Positions 26,436 to 34,963 of a stretch of DNA of 64,000 nt are shown piece by piece. The position numbers were made by a program, and so were the translations under genes. The stretch's first letter is position 1, and each line of letters starts with the position of its first letter. The notes under the pieces were generated by a model. It was not told the origin of the DNA, did no database searches, and saw only the letters and a list, made by a program, of their open reading frames with translations. This DNA comes from Polaribacter vadi (GTDB taxonomy: Bacteria > Bacteroidota > Bacteroidia > Flavobacteriales > Flavobacteriaceae). Where the stretch lies: positions 518,501 through 582,500 of the forward strand of contig NZ_CP017477.1 in the NCBI RefSeq assembly GCF_001761365.1, in the 5' to 3' direction.

Positions 26436-27014
26436 ATGGTAAATTTAGAAATTAATGAATTATTAAAATGTTTAAATAATTCCAAATCATTATTAAGTGA
26501 TGCTGATTATTTGTTTAAAGATAATCGTTTTGCTAGAGCTTATTCAATCTATAGATTATCTATAGAAGAAAATCAAATATCAAATATGTTAATTTATTTA
26601 ATTATTGAGAAACCTATAAATAAAGATTTTAGTATAGAAGATGAATCATTTTTTAAAAATATTTTCACTGACCACTTATTAAAAATTAAATTTTCTTTGA
26701 TAGAAGATTGTGTTTTTTTTGATTTTTTTGAAAAATATAGTATTAAACAGCACAAAATAAAAAAACAAATTTTAAGTCAAATATCAAACCCTAGACAATT
26801 AGATATTTTTAAACAATATGGACTTTATGCACATTTGATTAATAACAAAATTAGACTACCATCCGATTTTATTTCCAAAAATAAATGTTATAAGATTCAA
26901 CAAGAATCTAAATTAAGCTTATCAAAATCAAGGACTTTTGTCGAAATGTTTTTAACTAGTCCAGAAGTTTTTATTAGAAAAATAACAAATATGGATTTTT
27001 CAATTTACAGATAA
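26436..27014 (+). CDS. AbiV-like abortive infection protein (HEPN-type)
   Basis: 192 residues. The N-terminal third, CLNNSKSLLSDADYLFKDN then FARAYSIYRLSIEENQ, has the N-S-K-x-LL-x-DA...A-R-A-x-x-x-x-x-x-S-x-EE pattern of the AbiV/HEPN family, followed by DHLLKIKFSL at the position of the family's H-x-x-K segment. AbiV proteins block phage translation in Lactococcus through binding a phage protein; HEPN relatives can be ribonucleases. Here it is a lone gene between topB and a cluster of converging genes, very AT-rich even by local standards. The family call is from pattern recognition. Confidence 0.68.
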   Translation: MVNLEINELLKCLNNSKSLLSDADYLFKDNRFARAYSIYRLSIEENQISNMLIYLIIEKPINKDFSIEDESFFKNIFTDHLLKIKFSLIEDCVFFDFFEKYSIKQHKIKKQILSQISNPRQLDIFKQYGLYAHLINNKIRLPSDFISKNKCYKIQQESKLSLSKSRTFVEMFLTSPEVFIRKITNMDFSIYR

Positions 27015-27116
27015 TGTGAAGTTCTTAAATAGTTTTTATTAAACCTTATTCTAATTATTAGATTTTTATATACTATGAATAATTATAATGATTTCTATTT
27101 ATTTTTTTTGTTGAAG

Positions 27117-27150
27117 ATCCTTCAGTTATTTAAAACCTGAAGGATTTTAT
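27117..27150. terminator. Terminator hairpin between the AbiV-like gene and the antitoxin-like ORF
   Basis: ATCCTTCAG and CTGAAGGAT pair around an 11-nt loop, with T-rich sequence on the plus-strand side. It can serve the AbiV-like gene and, on the other strand, the tex-to-small-ORF transcript. Confidence 0.7.
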
Positions 27151-27297
27151 TTATTTTAATTTTAAAAGTTCTTTTTTAACATCTTCCCAAGAAACTTTTT
27201 TCTTTTTATTTGACTCATTAATTCCTTGTTGTATTTCATTTTTTTGATAATCAGTTAAGTCATCCCAAGAATCTGTTTTTTCTACTTTATTGCTCAT
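27151..27297 (-). CDS. Small antitoxin-like protein (48 aa), no toxin partner seen
   Basis: 48 residues, ATG at 27295-27297, TAA at 27151-27153. The core SWDDLTDYQKNEIQQGINES then KKVSWEDVKKEL resembles the C-terminal part of addiction-module antitoxins (W-x-D-L...Q...I..G...., then the V-x-W/H-E-E-V-x-x-x-x segment) found with RelE/ParE-type toxins in Bacteroidota, but the DNA-binding N-terminus is missing. It starts 25 bp after the tex stop on the same strand and may be expressed by read-through. No toxin gene lies next to it. It could be a remnant or a small independent protein. Confidence 0.5.
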   Translation of the reverse strand: MSNKVEKTDSWDDLTDYQKNEIQQGINESNKKKKVSWEDVKKELLKLK

Positions 27298-27321
27298 TTT
27301 ATAAATATAAGAATTATTATT

Positions 27322-29445
27322 TTACTTCACCAAAGCCAATTGAATTCTCTTCCTAACAACATCAACCTCTAAAACTTTTACAATAATTTGTTGTTGCAAA
27401 TTAACGATTGCATTTACATCTTTTACAAACGTATCAGACAAATTAGAAATGTGAATTAAGCCACTTTCTTTAATACCAATATCTACAAAACAACCAAAAT
27501 TTGTAATATTATTTACTATTCCTGGTAAAAGTTGACCTGTTTTTAAATCAGCAATAGTTTTAATATTTGCATCAAAAGAAAATACTTTTGCTTTTTCTCT
27601 TGGATCTAAACCTGGTTTTTCTAATTCCTTCACAATGTCTTGTAACGTTGGCAAACCTATGGTTTCAGAAACATAATGTTGCAAATTTATTTTTTGAAGG
27701 ATGTCTTTATTTCCAATCAAATCAGCAATATTTATTTTTAAATCTTTGGCTATTTTATCAACCAAAACATAACTTTCAGGATGCACAGCAGAATTATCTA
27801 AAGGATTTTTTCCGTTCTTAATTCTCAAAAAACCAGCAGCTTGTTCAAAAGCTTTTCCTCCTAATCTTGGCACTTTTTTAATTTCTTTTCTCGAAGTAAA
27901 AGAGCCTTTTTCATTTCTATAGTTTACGATGTTTTCTGCCAATTTTGGTCCAATTCCTGACACATAACTTAACAAAGATTCACTAGCAGTATTAATGTTT
28001 ACGCCAACAGTATTTACACAACTTTCCACAGTTGTATCTAAAGACTTTTTTAATTTTGTTTGATCAACATCATGTTGATATTGGCCAACTCCAATCGATT
28101 TTGCATCAATCTTAACCAACTCAGCCAAAGGATCTTGCAATCTACGTCCAATAGAAACAGAACCACGAACAGTAACATCGTAATTTGGGAATTCGTCTCT
28201 TGCAATTTTAGAAGCTGAATAAATAGAGGCTCCAGCCTCACTCACCACAAAAACATCAACTTTATCTTTAAAGAAAATTTTTTTCACCAATTCTTCTGTT
28301 TCTCTTGAGGCTGTTCCATTTCCGATTGCAATCGCATCAATTTTATAAGCATCAACCAAAGAACCTATTTTTTTTATTGCTTCATTTGTTTGATTTTGAG
28401 GTTGATGAGGATATATGTTTTCATTATGTAGTAAATCTCCTTGTTCATTTAAACAAACCAATTTACAGCCAGATTTAAAACCAGGATCGATTGCCAAAAC
28501 ACGTTTTTCACCCAAAGGTGAACCTAATAATAATTGTTTTAAGTTTTTGGTGAAGACATTTATAGCATCTTCATCTGCCTTTTCTTTAGCAATTGAGAGA
28601 GCTTCATTTGATAAAGAAGGAAACAACAAACGTTTATACGCATCTTGAATTGCGAATTCAATTTGTGCTGAACAATTATTTTGAGATTTAATAATTCTAT
28701 TTTCAATTCTTTGCAAGATTCTTTCTGAATCAATTTCAATTTTTACGCGGATAAAACCTTCATTTTCTGCTCTTAAAATTGCTAATAATCTGTGTGAAGG
28801 AATATTTTTTAAAGCTTCATTCCAATCAAAATAATCTTTGAATTTTTGCGCTTTTTCTTCATCAATTTTACTCTTTATTATTTTTGATGAAATGGTTGCA
28901 AAACGTTCTAATTCTCTTCTAATATTATTTCTGATATCTGTTCTTTCGTTAATCCATTCTGCAATAATAAAACGAGCGCCTTCCATAGCATCATCAATAG
29001 TGGCAACTTCTTTTGATGTATATTTTGAGGCAGTTTGTTCTAAATTATTCACATTCTGACTCATTATCATTTTTGCCAAAGGTTCTAAACCTTGTAAACG
29101 AGCAGTTTCTGCTTTGGTTTTTCTCTTTTTCTTAAAAGGTAAATACAAATCTTCTAAAGATATGAAGTCTTGTGAATTATGTATTTTTTGTGATAATTCT
29201 GTAGTTAAAACATTTTGTTCTTCTAATGTTTTTAAAATTGATATTTTACGTTTTTCTAAGGCTTCAAAAAGCTCTTTAAATTTTACAATTTCGCCAATTT
29301 GAACTTCATCTAAATTGCCAGTAATTTCCTTTCTGTATCTGCTGATAAAGGGAATTGTAGCATCTTCATTTAAAAGAGAAATCGTATTTTCTACAGATTT
29401 TGATGAAAGTTGTGTTTGTTGAATTATATATGGAAGAATTTGCAT
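27322..29445 (-). CDS. tex: Tex-family transcription accessory / RNA-binding protein
   Basis: 707 residues. The domain order is that of Tex: N-terminal helical region (TIPFISRYRKEITGNLDEVQI), YqgF/RuvC-like domain (VLAIDPGFKSGCKLVCLNE), helix-hairpin-helix (LLSYVSGIGPKLAENIVNYRN and KKVPRLGGKAFEQAAGFLRI), and a C-terminal S1 domain (LLPGIVNNITNFGCFVDIGIKESGLIHIS). It is a conserved cytosolic nucleic-acid-binding protein affecting transcription and stress responses. Confidence 0.97.
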   Translation of the reverse strand: MQILPYIIQQTQLSSKSVENTISLLNEDATIPFISRYRKEITGNLDEVQIGEIVKFKELFEALEKRKISILKTLEEQNVLTTELSQKIHNSQDFISLEDLYLPFKKKRKTKAETARLQGLEPLAKMIMSQNVNNLEQTASKYTSKEVATIDDAMEGARFIIAEWINERTDIRNNIRRELERFATISSKIIKSKIDEEKAQKFKDYFDWNEALKNIPSHRLLAILRAENEGFIRVKIEIDSERILQRIENRIIKSQNNCSAQIEFAIQDAYKRLLFPSLSNEALSIAKEKADEDAINVFTKNLKQLLLGSPLGEKRVLAIDPGFKSGCKLVCLNEQGDLLHNENIYPHQPQNQTNEAIKKIGSLVDAYKIDAIAIGNGTASRETEELVKKIFFKDKVDVFVVSEAGASIYSASKIARDEFPNYDVTVRGSVSIGRRLQDPLAELVKIDAKSIGVGQYQHDVDQTKLKKSLDTTVESCVNTVGVNINTASESLLSYVSGIGPKLAENIVNYRNEKGSFTSRKEIKKVPRLGGKAFEQAAGFLRIKNGKNPLDNSAVHPESYVLVDKIAKDLKINIADLIGNKDILQKINLQHYVSETIGLPTLQDIVKELEKPGLDPREKAKVFSFDANIKTIADLKTGQLLPGIVNNITNFGCFVDIGIKESGLIHISNLSDTFVKDVNAIVNLQQQIIVKVLEVDVVRKRIQLALVK

Positions 29446-29470
29446 TTTTATATTTGAATTTTATCAGAAA

Positions 29471-29505
29471 AAAGAAACCTCATAAAATAATTTATGAGGT
29501 TGTAA
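29471..29505 (-). terminator. Terminator downstream of the GNAT gene
   Basis: AACCTCATAAA and TTTATGAGGTT pair around ATAA; on the minus strand the stem is followed by TTTCTTTTTTC. It separates the GNAT/FAH pair from tex. Confidence 0.82.
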
Positions 29506-29526
29506 ATATAGTTTTATTTTGTCTTT

Positions 29527-30045
29527 TTAAGATGATATTACTTTCTCAAAAGCCAATCTTTTTGCATTGTAATTGGTGTAAATTATTCCACAATATTGGT
29601 AGCCCAATTTTTTAATTAAAGATTGCATACCCATATTTTCTTCATGTGTATCAATCTTTAAACTTTTGATGTTTTTTTCTTCTAATTGCAAGTGAAATTC
29701 GTGAAATAAAAATGTAGCTAAACCAAATTTTCTGAATTCTTTTTTGATTGCCATTCTGTGAATTACGCCATAAATTTCGTCTTCAGAAATGATCCATTTT
29801 CCATCAAAAACTTCTTTATACGTTGGTTCTTTTCTTAAGGTAAACATAGAGGTTGCCATAATTTTATTTTTATCATTTACAACCACATAACTTTCGCCTT
29901 TATTAATATCATTTTCAATTTGCTCAGCATTTGGATAGCCATTTTGCCATTGATCGATGTTTTGAGAAGCCAAATAAGCTTTTGCGTCATCAATAATGGT
30001 CATGATATTGGGAATATCATCAAACGTAGAAAGTCTTATTTTCAT
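29527..30045 (-). CDS. GNAT family N-acetyltransferase
   Basis: 172 residues. The start MKIRLSTFDDIPNIMTIIDDAK is typical of GNAT proteins, and the acetyl-CoA-binding P-loop region is VIHRMAIKKEFRKFGLATFLFHEF, followed by SLKIDTHEENMGMQSLIKKLGYQYCGI. The substrate is unknown. It is 9 bp downstream of the FAH-family gene and probably co-transcribed with it. Confidence 0.9.
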   Translation of the reverse strand: MKIRLSTFDDIPNIMTIIDDAKAYLASQNIDQWQNGYPNAEQIENDINKGESYVVVNDKNKIMATSMFTLRKEPTYKEVFDGKWIISEDEIYGVIHRMAIKKEFRKFGLATFLFHEFHLQLEEKNIKSLKIDTHEENMGMQSLIKKLGYQYCGIIYTNYNAKRLAFEKVISS

Positions 30046-30054
30046 CAGAAAAAA

Positions 30055-30669
30055 TTATATCATTTTAAAATCTAACAACAATTCGTCATTTATAGAACAC
30101 TGTAAATGGTCTCCTTTAAAAATTTCTCCTTTTCCTAAAGCAGGAGTTCCTGTAAAAATTAAATCTCCAGGTTGCAAAGTCATATATTTAGAAATAAACA
30201 CAATAATATCAGCAAAATCATTTATCATATAAGCTGTATTACTTCTTTGTTTTTCTTCGCCATTAATTTTTAAATCGAAATTAATATCGTCTAAATTTGG
30301 GTATTCAGCAATCGATTTAAAGCTAGAAATTGGTGCAGCACCATCAAAACCTTTGGCAAAATCCCAAGGATGTTTTGTTTCTCTGGCATCATTTAAAAGG
30401 TCTGTTGCTGTATAATCGATTCCAACAGCAATTTCAGAAATGTAAGAATTAGCAGTTTCTTTGGTAATGTTTTTTCCTTCTTTCCCTATTTTGATAACCA
30501 ATTCAATTTCGTAAATTAATTCGTTGGTAATATCACTTGGATACACAACATCACAATTTACAGCCAAACTGCTTTCTGGTTTAGAAAAAATAAACTTTTT
30601 AGCTTTCTTTTTCTCTTCAAGATCCTTTAAATCTGATACGTAATTACTACCAATTCCTAATATTTTCAT
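30055..30669 (-). CDS. Fumarylacetoacetate hydrolase (FAH) family protein
   Basis: 204 residues, the compact one-domain form. The metal-binding Glu residues lie in IYEIELVIKIGK, and further conserved features are AVGIDYTATDLLNDARETKHPWDFAKGFDGAAPISSF and GDLIFTGTPALGKG. Such enzymes hydrolyse or decarboxylate acylpyruvate-like diketo acids. It is promoter-proximal in a two-gene unit with the GNAT gene. Confidence 0.9.
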   Translation of the reverse strand: MKILGIGSNYVSDLKDLEEKKKAKKFIFSKPESSLAVNCDVVYPSDITNELIYEIELVIKIGKEGKNITKETANSYISEIAVGIDYTATDLLNDARETKHPWDFAKGFDGAAPISSFKSIAEYPNLDDINFDLKINGEEKQRSNTAYMINDFADIIVFISKYMTLQPGDLIFTGTPALGKGEIFKGDHLQCSINDELLLDFKMI

Positions 30670-30694
30670 TGTATTTATTTTTTAAAATTTTAAA

Positions 30695-30741
30695 TAAAAA
30701 GCCATAAATTATCAATTTCAAAGTTGATGAATTTATGGCTA
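30695..30741 (-). terminator. Terminator downstream of lysA
   Basis: AGCCATAAATTATCAA and TTGATGAATTTATGGCT form a long stem (one bulge); minus-strand 3' side is T-rich. It lies between lysA and the FAH-family gene. Confidence 0.82.
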
Positions 30742-30764
30742 AAATAATTTATTTTAAGAATTTT

Positions 30765-32003
30765 CTAAGCTGTAACAGCTTCTTTTTTCTTTTTTGATGA
30801 AATTTCCACAACTTCTTGATTGTGTAAAATATCTTTGATGGTCTGTCTTTTTCTGATTAAATAATCTTTGCCATCAACAATCATTACTTCTGCAGGTAAA
30901 TATCTTGAATTGTAATTTGATGCCATTGAAAAGCAATACGCTCCTGCATTATGGAAACACAAAACATCTTCTTCCGAAATTTCCGAAATTCTTCTGTTAG
31001 AGGCAAACGTATCTGTTTCACAAATATAACCAACAACTGAGTAATAGCGATCTCTTCCTGCTGGGTTAGAAATGTTTGTAATATGATGATGAGAGTTGTA
31101 CATCATTGGTCTTACTAAGTGATTAAAACCAGAATCTACATGTGCAAAAACTGTAGAAGTAGTTTGTTTTACAACATTTACTTTTGCTAAAAATACACCA
31201 GCTTCAGAAACTAAAAACTTTCCTGGTTCAAACATTAATGTAATGTCTTTACCATATTCAACACAAAATTCGTTGAATCTTTCTGATAATTGCACACCTA
31301 ATTGCTCAATATCCGTAGAAATATCTCCTTCTTTATAAGGTACTTTAAAACCACTTCCAAAATCTATAAAATCTATATTTTCGAATTGTTTAGCAACATC
31401 AAATAAAATTTCTGTAGCACGTAAAAAAGTATCAATATCTAAAATATCAGAACCTGTGTGCATGTGAATTCCATTGATATTCATTTTTGTGTTTTCTACA
31501 ACACGTTTAATATGAGGAACTTGGTGAATAGAGATTCCAAATTTAGAATCGATATGACCCACAGAAATCTTAGAATTTCCACCAGCCATAATATGTGGAT
31601 TTATTCTTACACAAACAGGAATTTCTGGATGTTTTTGACCAAAAGATTCTAGAATAGAAAGATTATCAATATTAATTTGAACCCCTAATTTAGCAACTTC
31701 TTCAATTTCTGTTAAAGAAACGCCATTTGGTGTGTAAATTATTTTCTTCGGATCAATTCCTGTTGTTAAACCCAACTGAACTTCTTGATAAGAAACCGTA
31801 TCTAAACCAGCACCTAAATTTTTAAAGAATTTTAAAATATTGATGTTCGAAAGTGCTTTTACAGCATAATTCAATTTTAAGTTTTTAACACTGCTAAAAG
31901 CGCTTGTTAATCTGTTGTATTGAGATTCAATTTTATCTGTATCATATACATATAAAGGACTTCCGTATTTATTTGCTAATTCTAAAAGTTGTGTATTTTC
32001 CAC
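30765..32003 (-). CDS. lysA: Diaminopimelate decarboxylase
   Basis: 412 residues. A PLP alanine-racemase-like barrel: the PLP-binding Lys is in KLNYAVKALSNINIL, with GLDTVSYQEVQLGL, GIHMHTGSDI, DFGSGFKVPY, and the C-terminal domain with GYICETDTFASNRRI and FHNAGAYCFSMASNYNSR, which includes the conserved Cys-Glu-x-x-D and the substrate Tyr. It catalyses the last step of lysine synthesis. The start codon is GTG (32001-32003), matching the family N-terminus. A promoter-like element lies just upstream. Confidence 0.95.
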   Translation of the reverse strand: MENTQLLELANKYGSPLYVYDTDKIESQYNRLTSAFSSVKNLKLNYAVKALSNINILKFFKNLGAGLDTVSYQEVQLGLTTGIDPKKIIYTPNGVSLTEIEEVAKLGVQINIDNLSILESFGQKHPEIPVCVRINPHIMAGGNSKISVGHIDSKFGISIHQVPHIKRVVENTKMNINGIHMHTGSDILDIDTFLRATEILFDVAKQFENIDFIDFGSGFKVPYKEGDISTDIEQLGVQLSERFNEFCVEYGKDITLMFEPGKFLVSEAGVFLAKVNVVKQTTSTVFAHVDSGFNHLVRPMMYNSHHHITNISNPAGRDRYYSVVGYICETDTFASNRRISEISEEDVLCFHNAGAYCFSMASNYNSRYLPAEVMIVDGKDYLIRKRQTIKDILHNQEVVEISSKKKKEAVTA

Positions 32004-32028
32004 GTTGTTTTGATTTTATTACTGGCTT

Positions 32029-32036
32029 CAAAAGTA
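32029..32036 (-). promoter_or_regulatory. TAnnTTTG promoter element for lysA
   Basis: Read on the minus strand the sequence is TACTTTTG, 26 bp before the lysA GTG. The rest of the 259-bp lysA/parE gap holds an AT-rich hairpin (about 32100-32123) but no recognised promoter for parE. Confidence 0.5.
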
Positions 32037-32262
32037 ACTATTTTGTTTAATAAACTATGTTTTGTTTAAAAATATAACATATTGTTTTTTTTTGTGATTT
32101 TTCATCATTTTTTAATGATGAAATATTGAACTTGATTGAGTATCATTTACTAAAAAAAGTCGTTGAAATACTGTTGATAACTAATTAAAGTTACTGTTTT
32201 ATTTTTCTACTGATAATACTATATTGTCGAGTACTTTAAACCTAATCACAGTAAGGATTTTT

Positions 32263-34128
32263 ATGAGTGAAGAAACAAAATATACAGAAGATAATATTAG
32301 ATCATTAGACTGGAAAGAGCATATTAGAATGCGACCAGGAATGTATATTGGTAAATTGGGAGATGGCTCTTCTGCAGACGATGGAATTTACATTTTAGTA
32401 AAAGAAGTGTTGGATAATTCCATTGATGAATATGTAATGGGCGCAGGAAAAACCATCGAAATTTCCATTCACGGAAGTAAAGTTACAGTACGTGATTATG
32501 GACGTGGAATTCCTTTAGGGAAAGTAGTTGATGTGGTTTCCAAGATGAATACTGGTGGTAAATACGATTCTAAAGCCTTTAAAAAATCTGTGGGTTTAAA
32601 TGGAGTTGGTACAAAAGCAGTAAATGCACTTTCTTCTTATTTTAGAGTAGAATCTTCACGTGAAGGAAAATCTGCTTCTGCTGAATTTAGCCAAGGTAAT
32701 TTAGAAAATCAAGAATTTTTAGAAGAAACATCAAGAAGAAAAGGAACCAAAGTTTCTTTTATTCCTGATGAAGAAATTTTTAAAAAATACAAATACAGAA
32801 ACGAGTATGTAGCAAAAATGCTAAAATACTATGTGTATTTAAATCCAGGTTTAACCATTATTTTTAATGGAGAAAAGTTTTTTTCAGAAAATGGATTGAA
32901 AGATTTATTAGAAGATAATAACAACCAAGAAGATTTATTATACCCAATAATTCATTTAAAAGGCGATGATATTGAGGTTGCAATTACACACAGTAAAACG
33001 CAATATTCAGAGGAATATCACTCTTTTGTAAATGGACAATATACAACACAAGGAGGAACGCATCAAGCTGCTTTTAGAGAAGCTATTGTAAAAACGATTC
33101 GTGATTTTTACGGAAAAAATTTTGAAGCTTCAGATGTTCGTAAATCCATAATTTCTGCAATTGCTATTAAAGTGATGGAACCTGTTTTTGAAAGTCAGAC
33201 AAAAACTAAGTTGGGTTCTACAGAAATGGGTGATGATTTGCCAACAGTAAGAACATACATTAACGATTTTGTAAAAACAAAGCTGGATAATTTTCTGCAT
33301 AGAAATACTGAAATTGCAGATAAACTTCAAAAGAAAATTGTTCAAGCAGAAAAAGAGCGAAAAGAATTATCAGGAATCAGGAAATTAGCAAGAGATAGAG
33401 CAAAAAAAGCAAGTTTACACAACAAGAAATTACGTGATTGTAGAGTTCATTTAGGAGATATTAAAAAAGATAATTATTTAGAATCAACGTTATTTATAAC
33501 AGAGGGAGATTCTGCATCTGGTTCTATTACAAAATCACGAAACGTAAATACACAAGCCGTTTTTAGTTTAAAAGGAAAACCTTTAAATTCTTATGGCTTG
33601 AGTAAAAAGATTGTGTACGAAAATGAAGAATTCAATTTATTGCAAGCCGCTTTAAATATTGAAGATGGGTTAGAAGATTTACGTTATAATAATATTGTAA
33701 TTGCCACAGATGCCGATGTTGATGGAATGCACATTCGTTTGTTATTGATTACATTTTTCTTGCAATTTTTCCCAGAATTAATAAAAGAAGGACATTTATT
33801 TATTTTAGAAACACCTTTGTTTAGAGTAAGAAACAAAAAACAAACTTTTTATTGTTATTCTGATGAAGAAAAACGAGAAGCCATAGAGAAATTAAGAGGA
33901 AAACCAGAAATAACTCGATTTAAAGGTTTGGGTGAAATTTCGCCAAATGAATTTGTGCATTTTATAGGTGATGATATTCGTTTAGATCCTGTAATGCTTG
34001 ATAAAGAAATGTCGATTGAACAAATGTTGCAGTTTTATATGGGCAAAAATACACCTGATAGACAGAAGTTTATTATTGATAATTTAAAAGTTGAGTTGGA
34101 TACTATTGAGGAGGAAAGCCTATCCTAA
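32263..34128 (+). CDS. parE: DNA topoisomerase IV subunit B
   Basis: About 621 residues from the ATG at 32263, which starts [30 protein letters not shown]; an earlier in-frame ATG-free extension to 32224 adds non-family sequence. The GHKL ATPase has [13 protein letters not shown] and GRGIPLG, the transducer domain the Lys of [10 protein letters not shown], and the Toprim domain [10 protein letters not shown] and [11 protein letters not shown] with PLFRVR. With ParC it decatenates replicated chromosomes. ParC lies on the same strand, but about 970 bp of repeats and a broken gene separate them. Confidence 0.95.
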   Translation: MSEETKYTEDNIRSLDWKEHIRMRPGMYIGKLGDGSSADDGIYILVKEVLDNSIDEYVMGAGKTIEISIHGSKVTVRDYGRGIPLGKVVDVVSKMNTGGKYDSKAFKKSVGLNGVGTKAVNALSSYFRVESSREGKSASAEFSQGNLENQEFLEETSRRKGTKVSFIPDEEIFKKYKYRNEYVAKMLKYYVYLNPGLTIIFNGEKFFSENGLKDLLEDNNNQEDLLYPIIHLKGDDIEVAITHSKTQYSEEYHSFVNGQYTTQGGTHQAAFREAIVKTIRDFYGKNFEASDVRKSIISAIAIKVMEPVFESQTKTKLGSTEMGDDLPTVRTYINDFVKTKLDNFLHRNTEIADKLQKKIVQAEKERKELSGIRKLARDRAKKASLHNKKLRDCRVHLGDIKKDNYLESTLFITEGDSASGSITKSRNVNTQAVFSLKGKPLNSYGLSKKIVYENEEFNLLQAALNIEDGLEDLRYNNIVIATDADVDGMHIRLLLITFFLQFFPELIKEGHLFILETPLFRVRNKKQTFYCYSDEEKREAIEKLRGKPEITRFKGLGEISPNEFVHFIGDDIRLDPVMLDKEMSIEQMLQFYMGKNTPDRQKFIIDNLKVELDTIEEESLS

Positions 34129-34130
34129 AT

Positions 34131-34156
34131 CCTTTCCCAAGGAAAGGACTTTTAGC
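34131..34156 (+). terminator. Hairpin after parE
   Basis: TCCTTTCC and GGAAAGGA around CAA, followed by CTTTT. It is short but sits 3 nt after the parE stop and could act as a terminator. Confidence 0.5.
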
Positions 34157-34167
34157 AAGGTTATGGA

Positions 34168-34404
34168 ATTGGAGGTGCCAAATTGACTCCTCCAAATCTC
34201 ATAAAGACCTCACAGGTTTTTAAAACCTGTGAGGTCTGAAATACGAAAATCTTGAGGTCGCAATTTGCGTCATCAAAATTCAAATTAAAGTTTAAGATGC
34301 CAAATTGGCTCCTTAAAATTAAAATGTAAAAATAAAATTGGAGGTCACAATTTGCGACCTCCAATTTAAAAAACAACTTGAGGTTACAAATTGTGACCTT
34401 TAAG
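34168..34404 (+). repeat. Array of imperfect palindromes related to the coding palindrome of the adjacent ORF6N gene
   Basis: Six hairpin-forming units start at about 34168, 34205, 34251, 34292, 34335 and 34377, i.e. every 37-46 bp. Five of them (all but the one at 34205) are variants of a GAGGTCnCAA..TTGnGACCTC core. When read in a suitable frame they encode short peptides of one type: LRSQFASSK (34251, +), WRSQIVTSN (34335, -), NLRLQIVTFK (34377, +), LRSQFGILN (34292, -), and WRSQFGTSN (34168, -). The intact gene downstream encodes NLRSQFATSSW in its own palindrome (34619-34649). The array is non-coding as it stands, because the frames are not continuous with the gene. Confidence 0.8.
34205..34237. 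repeat. 33-nt near-perfect palindrome
   Basis: Two 16-nt arms (AGACCTCACAGGTTTT and its complement) around a single T. It is unrelated in sequence to the five neighbouring ORF6N-like palindromes but sits in register with them. Palindromes of this type are, as I recall, dispersed in many flavobacterial genomes. It could form a very stable hairpin in RNA. Confidence 0.75.
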
Positions 34405-34414
34405 ATTACAAAAA

Positions 34415-34940
34415 ATGAAAGAAGAAGAAAAAAGTATAATTCCAGATGAAATAATATCTAATAAAATCTATTTGATTCGCAATCAAAAGGTAATGATAGA
34501 TAGAGATTTAGCGGATTTATATCAAGTAGAAACAAAAAGATTAAAAGAGTCTGTAAAAAGAAATTCAGAAAGATTCCCTGAAGATTTTATGTTTGAATTG
34601 ACAAAAGAAGAGTTTGAAAACTTGAGGTCGCAATTTGCGACCTCAAGTTGGGGAGGTACAAGATATTTACCTTCTGTATTTACAGAACAAGGAGTTGCAA
34701 TGTTATCGAGCGTTTTGAATAGCGATAGAGCTATTGCTGTAAATATTAAAAATTATTAGAATATTTACGAAAATGCGAGATTTATTAAGTGATAATTTAA
34801 GTTTACGATTAGAAATTTAAGACATTAAAAAGAAAGTAAACAATCATGATAAAAACATTGAATTGGTATTTTCTTACTTGGATGAATTAATTGAGAAAAA
34901 AGAGAGTGGAACAGAAAGAAATAAAATAGGTTATAAATAA
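34415..34940 (+). pseudogene. Broken ORF6N domain gene (one frameshift and one nonsense change)
   Basis: The first 114 codons read as an ORF6N protein: SNKIYLIRNQKVMIDRDLADLY, RFPEDFMFELTKEEFENLRSQ, RYLPSVFTEQGVAMLSSVLNSDRAIAVNI. At about 34750 an extra base shifts the frame. The other frame then continues the family (IRIFTKMRDLLSDNLSLRLEI), meets a TAA where Glu is expected, and goes on as DIKKKVNNHDKNIELVFSYLDELIEKK to a final TAA at 34938-34940. Two lesions in an otherwise full-length gene suggest recent decay. ORF6N proteins are phage-type DNA-binding or antirepressor-like proteins. Residues 69-76 are encoded inside a 14-bp-arm palindrome. Confidence 0.85.
34619..34649. repeat. Palindrome inside the ORF6N coding sequence
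   Basis: Perfect 14-nt arms (AACTTGAGGTCGCA and TGCGACCTCAAGTT) around ATT, encoding NLRSQFATSS. The 19-nt left part is identical to 34251-34269 in the upstream array. Confidence 0.9.
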
Positions 34941-34963
34941 AAAATTTATCAAATAATTTAGTT

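Noticed and set aside
32224..32262. Longer N-terminus for ParE
   Set aside because: The added residues do not fit the family; [11 protein letters not shown] at 32263 is the normal start.
34161..34376. 71-codon minus-strand ORF across the palindrome array
   Set aside because: It is a by-product of the palindromes (it contains LRSQFGILN from one unit) and has no coherent full-length family resemblance or promoter.
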